DNA of 64,000 nucleotides, taken from Candidatus Villigracilis propinquus (lineage in GTDB: Bacteria > Chloroflexota > Anaerolineae > Anaerolineales > Villigracilaceae). The notes under the pieces were generated by a model. It was not told the origin of the DNA. It searched no databases and saw nothing but the letters and a program-made list of their open reading frames with translations. Position numbers and translations under genes: made by a program. Position 1 is the first letter of the stretch. Each line of letters starts with the position of its first letter. Positions 39,934 through 46,754 of this stretch are shown piece by piece. Location of the stretch: contig JADKDM010000008.1 in NCBI GenBank assembly GCA_016714565.1, positions 1-64,000 on the forward strand, read 5' to 3'.

Positions 39934-40989
39934 TCATTCGATGAACATGGCGTCGCCAAAAGAATAGAAGCGATAGCCTTCTTTGATGGCTAGGTTATAG
40001 GCTTCGAGGATTTTCTCACGCCCCGCAAAAGCACTGACCAACATAATCAGCGTGGACTTGGGCAAATGGAAATTCGTCACTATTGCGTCCACTACTTTGA
40101 ATTGATAGCCAGGGAGGATGAAGATGGAAGTGGGGCCGAGAAATGCGGATATTGGGGAATTGGGATTCGGGAGTTGGGAGTTGGGTTCGATTCCCGATTC
40201 CCGATTCCCGATTCCCGCTGATTCCAACGTCCTCACCGAAGTCGTCCCTACTGCAACCACCCGTCCACCGGCCTGCTTCGCCGCGTTAATGGCATCCGCA
40301 GTTTCCTGTGGGAGTTCGCACCACTCGGTATGGATCTTATGTTCTTCGGGGTGATCTTCGGTGACGGGGGCAAATGTGTCCAAGCCAACATGCAAGGTGA
40401 CGTAGGCGATCTTTACGCCTTTTGCTTTTAATTCATCCAGCAGTTGGGGAGTGAAATGAAGTCCCGCAGTGGGTGCGGCAGCGGAACCCAGTTCCTTTGA
40501 GAAGACGGTTTGATAGCGTTCGGGGTCATTCAATTTTTCGTGGATGTATGGCGGCAGAGGAATGTTCCCAACTTTGGGAAAATAAGGCTCGATAGGTTCG
40601 GAGAATTTGATGAGGCGTTCAGAGCCTTCGAGAATTTCCATTATCTCGGCTTGCGGACCATTCTCCACAAACACCTTCTTGCCTACGCGCAAACCCTTAC
40701 CGCCCACGAGGGCTTCCCATGTCAATTCATCACGGCGGCGGAGAAGGAGAAGCTCCACTTTGCCGCCTGTTTCTTTTTTGGCGAAGATTCTGGCAGGGAT
40801 GACCCGAGTCCTGTTGAGGATAAGCAAATCGTTCGGTTGCAGAATCAGGCTGAGGTCACGAAAGATGCGGTGCTCCTCATTCGAAGAATCACGATGCAAA
40901 ACTAAAAGTCTGGATGAGTCACGCGGTTCGGCAGGAGTCTGCGCAATGGAGGTTTCAGGGAGATGATAGTCGAAGTCGGATGTTCTCAT
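39934..40989 (-). CDS. queA: S-adenosylmethionine:tRNA ribosyltransferase-isomerase QueA
   Basis: A 351-residue enzyme starting at 40989 (MRTSDFDYHLPETSIAQTPA). It has the family landmarks DSSRLLVLHRD, TRVIPARIFAKKE, SAAAPTAGLHFT, HVGLDTFAPVTEDHPEEHKIHTEW, VVAVGTTSVRTLES and TNFHLPKSTLIMLVSAF. It converts preQ1 in tRNA to epoxyqueuosine. Between RTLES and FILPGYQFKV it carries a 21-residue insert (rich in N, P, S) encoded by a heptamer array; this loop is variable in the family, so function is probably intact. Tgt is also in the window but 20 kb away. A fragment of a second queA lies at 42601-42666. Confidence 0.94.
   Translation of the reverse strand: MRTSDFDYHLPETSIAQTPAEPRDSSRLLVLHRDSSNEEHRIFRDLSLILQPNDLLILNRTRVIPARIFAKKETGGKVELLLLRRRDELTWEALVGGKGLRVGKKVFVENGPQAEIMEILEGSERLIKFSEPIEPYFPKVGNIPLPPYIHEKLNDPERYQTVFSKELGSAAAPTAGLHFTPQLLDELKAKGVKIAYVTLHVGLDTFAPVTEDHPEEHKIHTEWCELPQETADAINAAKQAGGRVVAVGTTSVRTLESAGIGNRESGIEPNSQLPNPNSPISAFLGPTSIFILPGYQFKVVDAIVTNFHLPKSTLIMLVSAFAGREKILEAYNLAIKEGYRFYSFGDAMFIE
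40154..40216. repeat. Heptanucleotide array inside queA (9 units)
   Basis: Nine 7-bp units: GGGGAAT, TGGGATT, CGGGAGT, TGGGAGT, TGGGTTC, then GATTCCC four times. The left units are roughly the reverse complement of the right ones, so it can fold. At 63 bp it adds exactly 21 codons and keeps queA in frame. Confidence 0.82.
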
Positions 40990-41060
40990 TTTGTATGACA
41001 CATGATAATGGATTAGAATCAAAAGTGGAAGTCATATAAATCTTATGGAGATTGCTCACC

Positions 41061-41107
41061 GCACTGGCGTACGGCGCAAGTGTCGCAAAAAAAGCTCGCA
41101 ATAACAT
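41061..41107. repeat. Part of a dispersed repeat upstream of the beta-CASP gene
   Basis: The reverse complement of 41061-41085 is CGACACTTGCGCC-GTACGCCAGTGC, almost identical to blocks at 57541-57565 and 61932-61956. Next to it, GGAGATTGCT and GCTCGCAATAAC resemble the ends of the GTCATTGCGAG repeat, so the unit is a mosaic. Confidence 0.65.
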
Positions 41108-41129
41108 TGTCAACATCACGGAGGCCAAA

Positions 41130-42521
41130 ATGAAACTCAGTTTTCACGGGGCGGCACAAACAGTAACTGGCTCGATGCATTTGGTAGAGATCAACGGCTC
41201 GCGGTTGCTGCTGGACTGCGGCATGTATCAGGGGCGGCGAAAAGAATCGTATGAAAAAAATCATAATTTTCCATTTGACGTGAGCACTATCGATGCCGTG
41301 GTTCTCTCTCACGCGCACATAGACCATTCTGGAAATTTGCCCAATTTGGTGAAGCAGGGATTTAACGGCCCAATCTATGCTACGCGTGCAACTGCACACC
41401 TGACCGATCTTATGCTGCGCGACTCGGGGCACATTCAGGAAAAACAGGCAGCGAGTATTAATTTCCATAATGCAAAACGCGGTGGGCCGATTGTGGAACC
41501 TCTCTACACGGAGGAAGATGCGAAACAAGTCAAAGCGCTGCTAAGGGAAATTAATTACGAAGAACCATTTGAACCTGCGTCAGGTGCGCTTGCAACATTT
41601 CACGATGCAGGGCATATTCTTGGCTCGGCATCCATTGCGTTGGAACTCGAAGAAAAAAAGCGCAAAACCAAATTATGGTTTTCAGGGGATATTGGTCGCA
41701 GGGACTTACCGATCATCCGCGACCCTGTTCTACCCAAAGAGACCGATATCCTACTGATGGAGTCGACCTATGGTGATAAACCGCACCGTTCCCCGGAAGA
41801 AGCCTTCACCGAAATGCGCGACGTTATCTTGCGGACGCTTGATCGAAAAGGCAAGGTGATTATCCCATCTTTTGCGGTGGGTCGAACGCAGGAGATCGTC
41901 TACAACCTAAGCCGCATGTACGATGCAGGAGAGCTGCCCGCTGTTCCCGTCTATGTGGATAGTCCATTGGCTGTGAATGCTTCCAATATCTTCCGCAACC
42001 ATCCTGAATGCTATGACGGGGAGATGAATCATTTGCTAAAAACTGGGCATCCCGCGCTGGATTTCAAATTGTTGACTTATATTTCCAATGTGGAAGAATC
42101 CAAGGAATTGAACCAGCGTAAAGACCCGATGATCATCATCTCAGCAGCAGGCATGGCAGAGACGGGGCGCGTGGTGTATCACATCCGCTGGGCGATAGAG
42201 AATAAGCGCAACACGATCATGATCGTCTCCTGGCAGGCGCCAGAAACGTTGGGCCGCCGTCTTGCCGATCGTGAGAAGATCGTAAAGATATTCGGCGAGT
42301 CTTATTCTTGCAAGGCAGAGATCGCCACCATAAACGGACTCTCTTCTCATGCGGGGCAGGATTTGCTGGTGGAGTATGCAACAGGAGTCAGGCAAAGCGC
42401 AAAATCGGTATTTTTAGTTCACGGAGAGGAACGAGGCGCGCTGCCGCTGATGGAGAAATTGAAAGAAAACGGTATGAAGCACGTATCCTACCCCGCCATG
42501 CAAACGAGTGTAGAGTTGTAG
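41130..42521 (+). CDS. Metallo-beta-lactamase fold/beta-CASP nuclease with RMMBL domain
   Basis: A 463-residue protein starting at 41130, where GGAGG lies at -9 (MKLSFHGAAQTVTGSMH). Zinc-site motifs are complete: LSHAHIDHSGNLP (HxHxDH), HDAGHILGSA, and FSGDIGRRDLP. The beta-CASP region has MESTYGDKPH and PSFAVGRTQEI, and the C terminus has the RMMBL segment INGLSSHAGQ. These are CPSF73/RNase J-like RNA endonucleases/exonucleases, probably acting in RNA turnover. A frame from 41052 would include repeat-derived residues and is rejected. It lies between queA and a queA fragment. Confidence 0.93.
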   Translation: MKLSFHGAAQTVTGSMHLVEINGSRLLLDCGMYQGRRKESYEKNHNFPFDVSTIDAVVLSHAHIDHSGNLPNLVKQGFNGPIYATRATAHLTDLMLRDSGHIQEKQAASINFHNAKRGGPIVEPLYTEEDAKQVKALLREINYEEPFEPASGALATFHDAGHILGSASIALELEEKKRKTKLWFSGDIGRRDLPIIRDPVLPKETDILLMESTYGDKPHRSPEEAFTEMRDVILRTLDRKGKVIIPSFAVGRTQEIVYNLSRMYDAGELPAVPVYVDSPLAVNASNIFRNHPECYDGEMNHLLKTGHPALDFKLLTYISNVEESKELNQRKDPMIIISAAGMAETGRVVYHIRWAIENKRNTIMIVSWQAPETLGRRLADREKIVKIFGESYSCKAEIATINGLSSHAGQDLLVEYATGVRQSAKSVFLVHGEERGALPLMEKLKENGMKHVSYPAMQTSVEL

Positions 42522-42600
42522 GGAAATAGGTTGGAAGGTTGCAGGCTGAAAGCGTTATACCAAAGACCCCCAAGTTCTTGAAAAACTTGAGGGTCTGCGT

Positions 42601-42666
42601 TTATGCGTCGGGCGTCTGCGCGATGGAGACTTCAGGGAGATGGTAGTCGAAATCGGAAGTTTTCAT
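42601..42666 (-). pseudogene. queA 5' fragment (21 codons)
   Basis: From an ATG at 42666 the minus strand reads MKTSDFDYHLPE-VSIAQTPDA and stop, matching the N terminus of QueA (MRTSDFDYHLPE-TSIAQTPAE) at 40989. DNA identity is high but not perfect, so the copy is not an assembly duplicate. The rest of the gene is absent. The fragment shows that this end was once next to a queA, or that queA duplicated and the beta-CASP gene sits between. Confidence 0.85.
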
Positions 42667-42833
42667 GCGGCGTCCATTGTTTTGGGGGCAATGAAACGCC
42701 AAATAAAGGGCATTCTATTTATCCAGATCTATGATGGCCCACATATTGCCATGTGAACTCTTATGATTTGCTAAGAAAGACAAACTATCTAGAACACGAA
42801 GAAAATCGTGCGGTTGCGATACGTCCTGAAATT

Positions 42834-43627
42834 CTAAAGCGATCGATGTTTGTAATAATAGGATTTTATGCCAAGCGTAATAATCCTCACAGGAACAGGG
42901 CTACTGATCCCCATGACACCTATCAATTTTCCTTCTTTTGTCACTCCCAAGAATTTAATTTTAGTTGTTCTCTGACTATCCAAATCAAATTCAATAGCAC
43001 CATCTAAACTTTCAGAGTCGTACGGAACCAAAACATGTGTGGATGTAATAAATGCTGTCATCTCATCTATCGTACCCACCTGACCATTATGAGTACGTGT
43101 ATAGAGATCTATAGAGGATCGTGTAGCAAGATCATGATCCAATCCATCTTCATCAGTTTTGGAAACATGAGTAAAATGTGGGACAATTTGACATATATCA
43201 GCATCGGTTGCGCACAAGAGTTTAATAAATCCAACATCCTTACTGTTTAAATCTTCATAAGCAAAGTCTATAAGTGGAATTCCTTTCCCTGGCGTTTTAT
43301 CAACAGTCCATCCAGACCAAAGGACTTTTCCGTCTATATTTTTAAATTCAGTGTATATCTCAACAATAGTTTTTCCAGACACAGGATCAACGACGTCTTT
43401 ATAATATGTTGCACCATCGGCACTCACACGCGTAGCCCCGTCAGGAGCGTTTGCAAGTGGATTCCCTGTGGCAGTTGCTGACGGAGTCTTTATTTTTCAG
43501 GAGTTGGGGTTTTTACTGCGTTTGATTCAGCACTCATTGCATTTGTCGGCGGAGTCACTCCTGTATTTTGCCCAGAGACGCAGGCCGTCAGGATTAGTAT
43601 TAAGGGGATAAGAATTAGGCGCTTCAT
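42834..43627 (-). pseudogene. AT-rich lipoprotein of unknown function, frameshifted
   Basis: From ATG 43627: MKRLILIPLILILTACVSG, a lipobox with Cys at 16, then a Thr/Pro-rich linker ending TPTPEK and TAA. If the A5 run before TAA is A6, it continues KIKTPSATATGNP and into ADGATYYKDVVDPVSGKTIV and 180 further residues to 42834. The mature domain contains several Asp-rich segments (LDHDLATRSSID; SLDGAIEFDLDSQ) but no family I recognise. Base composition is visibly more AT-rich than neighbours, suggesting acquisition by transfer. It is flanked by the queA fragment. Confidence 0.7.
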
Positions 43628-43659
43628 AGCAATCCTCACTAAAGTACGTGCCTTTCAAG

Positions 43660-43887
43660 TTATTTTTTCAGAAATCGTGAAATCAAATTCAAAACAATCG
43701 TCAAAATCACCGACACTAGAATCGAACTTGTAAGTGGGAAATAAAAGCTGCCATTCTCCCCTTCAATGCGGATATCCCCTGGCAATCTTCCGAGTGGGAT
43801 GCCAAATTTCGCGGTGAGATATATTCCACCTCCGATGAGGAAGATGATTATTCCGCCGAGCATGAGGTAACGAGAGATGGTTTCCAT
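43660..43887 (-). CDS. DUF2905 small membrane protein
   Basis: A 75-residue protein with two membrane helices (residues 8-27 and 53-71) joined by LGRLPGDIRIEGENGSFYFP, the DUF2905 signature. It is frequently found beside ruvB, as here. Function is not known. Confidence 0.9.
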   Translation of the reverse strand: METISRYLMLGGIIIFLIGGGIYLTAKFGIPLGRLPGDIRIEGENGSFYFPLTSSILVSVILTIVLNLISRFLKK

Positions 43888-43892
43888 AGTTA

Positions 43893-43948
43893 AGAGTCAA
43901 AAGTCGAAAGTCAAAGGTCAAAAACTTTCGGCTTTTGACCTTTGACTA
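43893..43948. repeat. Intergenic heptanucleotide array (8 units)
   Basis: AGAGTCA, AAAGTCG, AAAGTCA, AAGGTCA, AAAACTT, TCGGCTT, TTGACCT, TTGACTA. The first four and last units are partly complementary, so the whole can form a hairpin between ruvB and DUF2905. Confidence 0.75.
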
Positions 43949-43953
43949 AATTT

Positions 43954-44976
43954 CTACAAAAGTCTCTGCTGCCCTTCCCCCGTGTACGTGTACCCCAAGT
44001 GCTCATACGCGGATTTGGTGGCAACACGCCCCTGTGAGGTGCGGTCTAGAAAGCCAAGCTGCAAAAGATACGGCTCGACCACATCCATGATCGTATCCTG
44101 CTCTTCGCTGATGGATGCGGCGATGGTATTCAATCCAACGGGGCCGCCATTATATTTTTCGATGATGGTCTTGAGGACGCGGCGGTCGACATCGTCCAAA
44201 CCGAGGGGATCGACCTGCAACAAGTCCAACGCTTCTTTCGCAACCTTTTGGTTGATCACTCCATCCGCACGGACTTGGGCATAGTCCCGAACACGGCGCA
44301 GAAGACGCAGCGCAATACGCGGAGTCCCACGCGCACGGCGAGCCATTTCATCAATGCCCGATTCGTCGGCAGGCACTTTCAACATTCCAGCCGCACGGCT
44401 GACGATCTTCCGCATGGCGGCGATGTCGTAATAATCCAAACGATATACCGCGCCAAAGCGCGCGCGAAGCGGAGCGGTGACCAGCGCCAGCCGTGTGGTC
44501 GCGCCAACGACTGTGAACTTCGGCAGTTTCAAACGGATGGAACGCGCCGAGGGACCTTTGCCGATGACAATGTCCAATGAAAAATCTTCCATGGCTGGGT
44601 AGAGCACTTCCTCCACTGCCCTGCCGAGGCGATGAATTTCATCAATGAAGATCACGTCCCCTGCGCGGAGATTGGTGAGGATGGCGGCGAGATCGCCTGC
44701 GCGTTCAATGGCGGGACCTGCCGTCACTTTGACGTTAACTCCCATCTCATTGCCGAGCACATGCGCGAGAGTGGTCTTGCCCAAGCCCGGAGGGCCATAA
44801 AAGAGAACATGATCCAACGCTTCACCACGTCCTCGGGCGGCATCAATGAGGATGGATAAATTCTCTTTTACCTGATCCTGTCCGATGAGATCATCCAACT
44901 TTTGCGGACGGAGTGCATTGTCCACGCGATCATCGGGTTTGGATTCTGGGTCAAGGGGGCGGGGGGATTTTGTCAT
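43954..44976 (-). CDS. ruvB: Holliday junction branch migration ATPase RuvB
   Basis: A 340-residue AAA+ protein with Walker A GPPGLGKTTLAHVL, Walker B VIFIDEIHRLG, sensor 1 in VVGATTRLALVTAPLRARFG, the Arg finger region RARGTPRIALRLLRRVRD and the C-terminal winged helix (EPYLLQLGFLDRTSQGR). It drives branch migration with RuvA. Neither ruvA nor ruvC is in the window. DUF2905 follows on the same strand. Confidence 0.97.
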   Translation of the reverse strand: MTKSPRPLDPESKPDDRVDNALRPQKLDDLIGQDQVKENLSILIDAARGRGEALDHVLFYGPPGLGKTTLAHVLGNEMGVNVKVTAGPAIERAGDLAAILTNLRAGDVIFIDEIHRLGRAVEEVLYPAMEDFSLDIVIGKGPSARSIRLKLPKFTVVGATTRLALVTAPLRARFGAVYRLDYYDIAAMRKIVSRAAGMLKVPADESGIDEMARRARGTPRIALRLLRRVRDYAQVRADGVINQKVAKEALDLLQVDPLGLDDVDRRVLKTIIEKYNGGPVGLNTIAASISEEQDTIMDVVEPYLLQLGFLDRTSQGRVATKSAYEHLGYTYTGEGQQRLL

Positions 44977-45000
44977 AAGGGCGATTATACCCTGCAGGCA

Positions 45001-45050
45001 AATATAAAAATAAACCGCCTCCCAGCTTTCAGTTAAGCAGGAGGCGGTTT
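45001..45050 (-). terminator. Intrinsic terminator of the pilin/LamG operon
   Basis: On the minus strand, AACCGCCTCC and GGAGGCGGTT pair around a 17-nt loop and are followed by an A/T-rich tail with several T residues. It lies between the operon end (45072) and the ruvB start. Confidence 0.8.
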
Positions 45051-45071
45051 TATATCAAAATGATCAACAAG

Positions 45072-45512
45072 CTATGGTAAAGGCGCGATGGCTGTAGATT
45101 GAAAACGTATCTGTCCCATTTGCAGTGTAGCGGCGCTATTCACTTGGACCGTAAACTCATGACCAATTAATGCATCTGCAACGATCAGGCTTTGCTCACC
45201 AGAAGGAACGCCGCTTATTTCAAACACCCCATTTTCATCTGTCTTTGTAGAAAGGTTCGTGCCTAGAATAAAAATTTCACCCTGGAAGGGTTGTCCATTT
45301 TCATCAACCACAGATCCTGTAATTGCTCCAGTGCCTTTGATCATATCAAGGGTATTGGTATTCCTCAGCAGAGTTGTAACTGCGATCACACCAACAATGA
45401 GAGTCAAAACAGCGAGGATAATACGAAATTTACGCTGCCGCCCAGGATCAGCCTGTTTTTTTGTTTTTTCACCCAGAAATTCCTCAAATGAGGTTGATTC
45501 ATCTATTTGCAT
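45072..45512 (-). CDS. Single-pass membrane protein with carboxypeptidase-regulatory-like beta domain
   Basis: A 146-residue protein. A short acidic cytoplasmic part (SFEEFLGEKTKKQADPGRQRK) precedes a membrane helix (residues 31-49), followed by an exported beta-sandwich: TGSVVDENGQPFQGEIFILG, STKTDENGVFEISGVPSGEQ. This matches CarboxypepD_reg-like/transthyretin-type folds seen in surface proteins. It is the second gene of the riboswitch-controlled operon, 8 bp after the pilin-like gene, so it likely works with it at the cell surface. Confidence 0.78.
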   Translation of the reverse strand: MQIDESTSFEEFLGEKTKKQADPGRQRKFRIILAVLTLIVGVIAVTTLLRNTNTLDMIKGTGAITGSVVDENGQPFQGEIFILGTNLSTKTDENGVFEISGVPSGEQSLIVADALIGHEFTVQVNSAATLQMGQIRFQSTAIAPLP

Positions 45513-45520
45513 GGCAACTC

Positions 45521-46255
45521 CTATTTTGGCAACTCAAACATGGAAAAGTCTCCCATACAGCCGGATGTGCTATCCCAAGATCGGATACCTGTGCCTCCAC
45601 TGTCATACGTAGAATCTTTGGCAGTGAGGACTGTCTTCCCATCCATGGAAACTGTAAGCACATCGCCATTGGCTGAAATTTCAAAATCATGGGGAGCATT
45701 GTAGACATCGGAACTCATCGGAGCAACCGCAATGGGCTCCCAGACCTCACGGCCATTCACCCATTTTCGGATAATAAGAGCACCGTTTGGGTATTTGCCA
45801 GATCGCAAGCCTGGGTCATATTGAAATGCGTATCCATTAAGCCCTTTTCCATTGTCACTTGCACGAAAGAAAACTCCGTAGCCGTCTCCCTTATATAAAT
45901 TCACATCATCCAACTTCACGGCATAATCGCTTTGACCTGTTTTCATGGAGCATTGATTTAGGCTTAACGCGGCGCTTGAAAAACATAATTGACCGTCTTT
46001 TATAGCTGGCTTTCCATATGAAGGCTTCCAACTATTCAGATCACCATCAAAGGTATCTTCACAATACGCTTTTTCAACTGTACAGGTATGCCCCGCATCA
46101 ATTGACTTCGCAACGCCACAATACACGTCAGACAATGACACACCATACAGGTTCAGCACAAGCACAAGGCCGATCACAAGCAGGCTGATAAGTAAAGCAT
46201 ACTCAACCAAACCCTGCGCGTGAAGATTGAATTTTTTTTGGAAGTTTTTTTTCAT
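45521..46255 (-). CDS. Flp pilin-like protein with C-terminal LamG-like domain
   Basis: A 244-residue protein. After KKFNLHAQG, GLVEYALLISLLVIGLVLVL is a typical class III/Flp pilin N terminus: a short basic leader, a G processing site, Glu at +5 (GLVEY) and a 20-residue helix. From residue about 65 a beta-jelly-roll (LamG/DUF1080-like) follows: CEDTFDGDLNSWKP, GYGVFFRASD, FEISANGDVLTVSMDGKTVL, GGTGIRSWDS, with four Cys. It could be a minor or tip pilin with a glycan-binding head, cut by a prepilin peptidase. ATG 46255 is preferred (GGAG at -12 to -9). Controlled by three c-di-GMP riboswitches upstream. Confidence 0.82.
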   Translation of the reverse strand: MKKNFQKKFNLHAQGLVEYALLISLLVIGLVLVLNLYGVSLSDVYCGVAKSIDAGHTCTVEKAYCEDTFDGDLNSWKPSYGKPAIKDGQLCFSSAALSLNQCSMKTGQSDYAVKLDDVNLYKGDGYGVFFRASDNGKGLNGYAFQYDPGLRSGKYPNGALIIRKWVNGREVWEPIAVAPMSSDVYNAPHDFEISANGDVLTVSMDGKTVLTAKDSTYDSGGTGIRSWDSTSGCMGDFSMFELPK

Positions 46256-46394
46256 ACACATCTCCTACTACAGGAAAATACCCTCCCCCGAAGAAAAACC
46301 TTGCTGGCATCACTGCCATATAAAATCAGTATAGCATGGCGGCTTTCAAAAATACTTGCATTTTCTTATCATTCTTTTCCAGTTTTCAAATTTG

Positions 46395-46440
46395 AAAAAA
46401 TAAATAAACAGGGATGACCCAGCGTTCGGTCATCCCTGTA
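46395..46440 (-). terminator. Riboswitch expression-platform terminator
   Basis: ACAGGGATGACC and GGTCATCCCTGT form a perfect 12-bp stem with a 7-nt loop, followed on the minus strand by TTATTTATTTTTT. It lies right after the third c-di-GMP aptamer and about 140 bp before the pilin gene, so it is the likely on/off element. Confidence 0.88.
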
Positions 46441-46452
46441 AAAGATTTGCTC

Positions 46453-46541
46453 TTCGGCAGTCTGGCAGTCATGATCACGAACAATAAAGTGTGATTGTAG
46501 ACCCATGACTTTGCGTCACCAGGTTTCCCTGATTTTGCGTT
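46453..46541 (-). promoter_or_regulatory. c-di-GMP-I riboswitch aptamer, third of three
   Basis: On the minus strand: CGCAAAATCAGGGAAACCTG (GAAA tetraloop hairpin), the core GACGCAAAGTC, then GGTCTACAA, a long P3 hairpin (AATCAC...GTGATC) and CTGCCAGACTGCCGA. These are the GEMM-I landmarks. Closest aptamer to the terminator. Confidence 0.85.
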
Positions 46542-46628
46542 TCGGCAGTCGGTCGGCCTTGACCAGAAACTTTTACTGGTTTTAGACACTCTGACTTTGC
46601 GCAGCCGTCTTTTGGCGGCTTTGCTTTT
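46542..46628 (-). promoter_or_regulatory. c-di-GMP-I riboswitch aptamer, second of three
   Basis: On the minus strand: AGCAAAGCCG-CCAAAAGAC-GGC, the core TGCGCAAAGTC, GTGTCTAAAACCAG, hairpin CCAG...CTGG, and GGCCGACCGACTGCCGA. The hairpin loop is less regular (no clean GNRA), so binding may be weaker than in the other two. Confidence 0.75.
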
Positions 46629-46629
46629 C

Positions 46630-46710
46630 TCGGCAACCCTGGCAACCATGGCTCAGTTCAACTTTAGGTTCAGGGCTTTGCGCCACCGGGGTTTCCCCGG
46701 TTTTGCTCTT
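46630..46710 (-). promoter_or_regulatory. c-di-GMP-I riboswitch aptamer, first of three
   Basis: On the minus strand: AGCAAAACCGGGGAAACCCC (GAAA tetraloop), core GGCGCAAAGCC, CTGAACCTAAAG, then GAGCCATGGTTGCCAGGGTT and GCCGA. This is the best match to the GEMM-I consensus: G-AAA loop, ACGCAAAGCC-like core, CCTAA tetraloop receptor and GGTTGCC-GGGTT end. First to be transcribed. Confidence 0.9.
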
Positions 46711-46725
46711 TATCGGAGCACTATC

Positions 46726-46754
46726 ATTATTGCACTTTTTATGCCCGAATTCAA
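46726..46754 (-). promoter_or_regulatory. Promoter of the riboswitch-controlled operon
   Basis: On the minus strand TTGAAT (46754-46749) and AATAAT (46731-46726) are separated by 17 bp, 15 bp ahead of the first aptamer. It begins immediately after the stop codon of the HlyD gene. Confidence 0.6.

Noticed and set aside
41052..41129. Longer start of the beta-CASP protein at 41052
   Set aside because: The added residues come from a dispersed repeat; a good ribosome site precedes the ATG at 41130.
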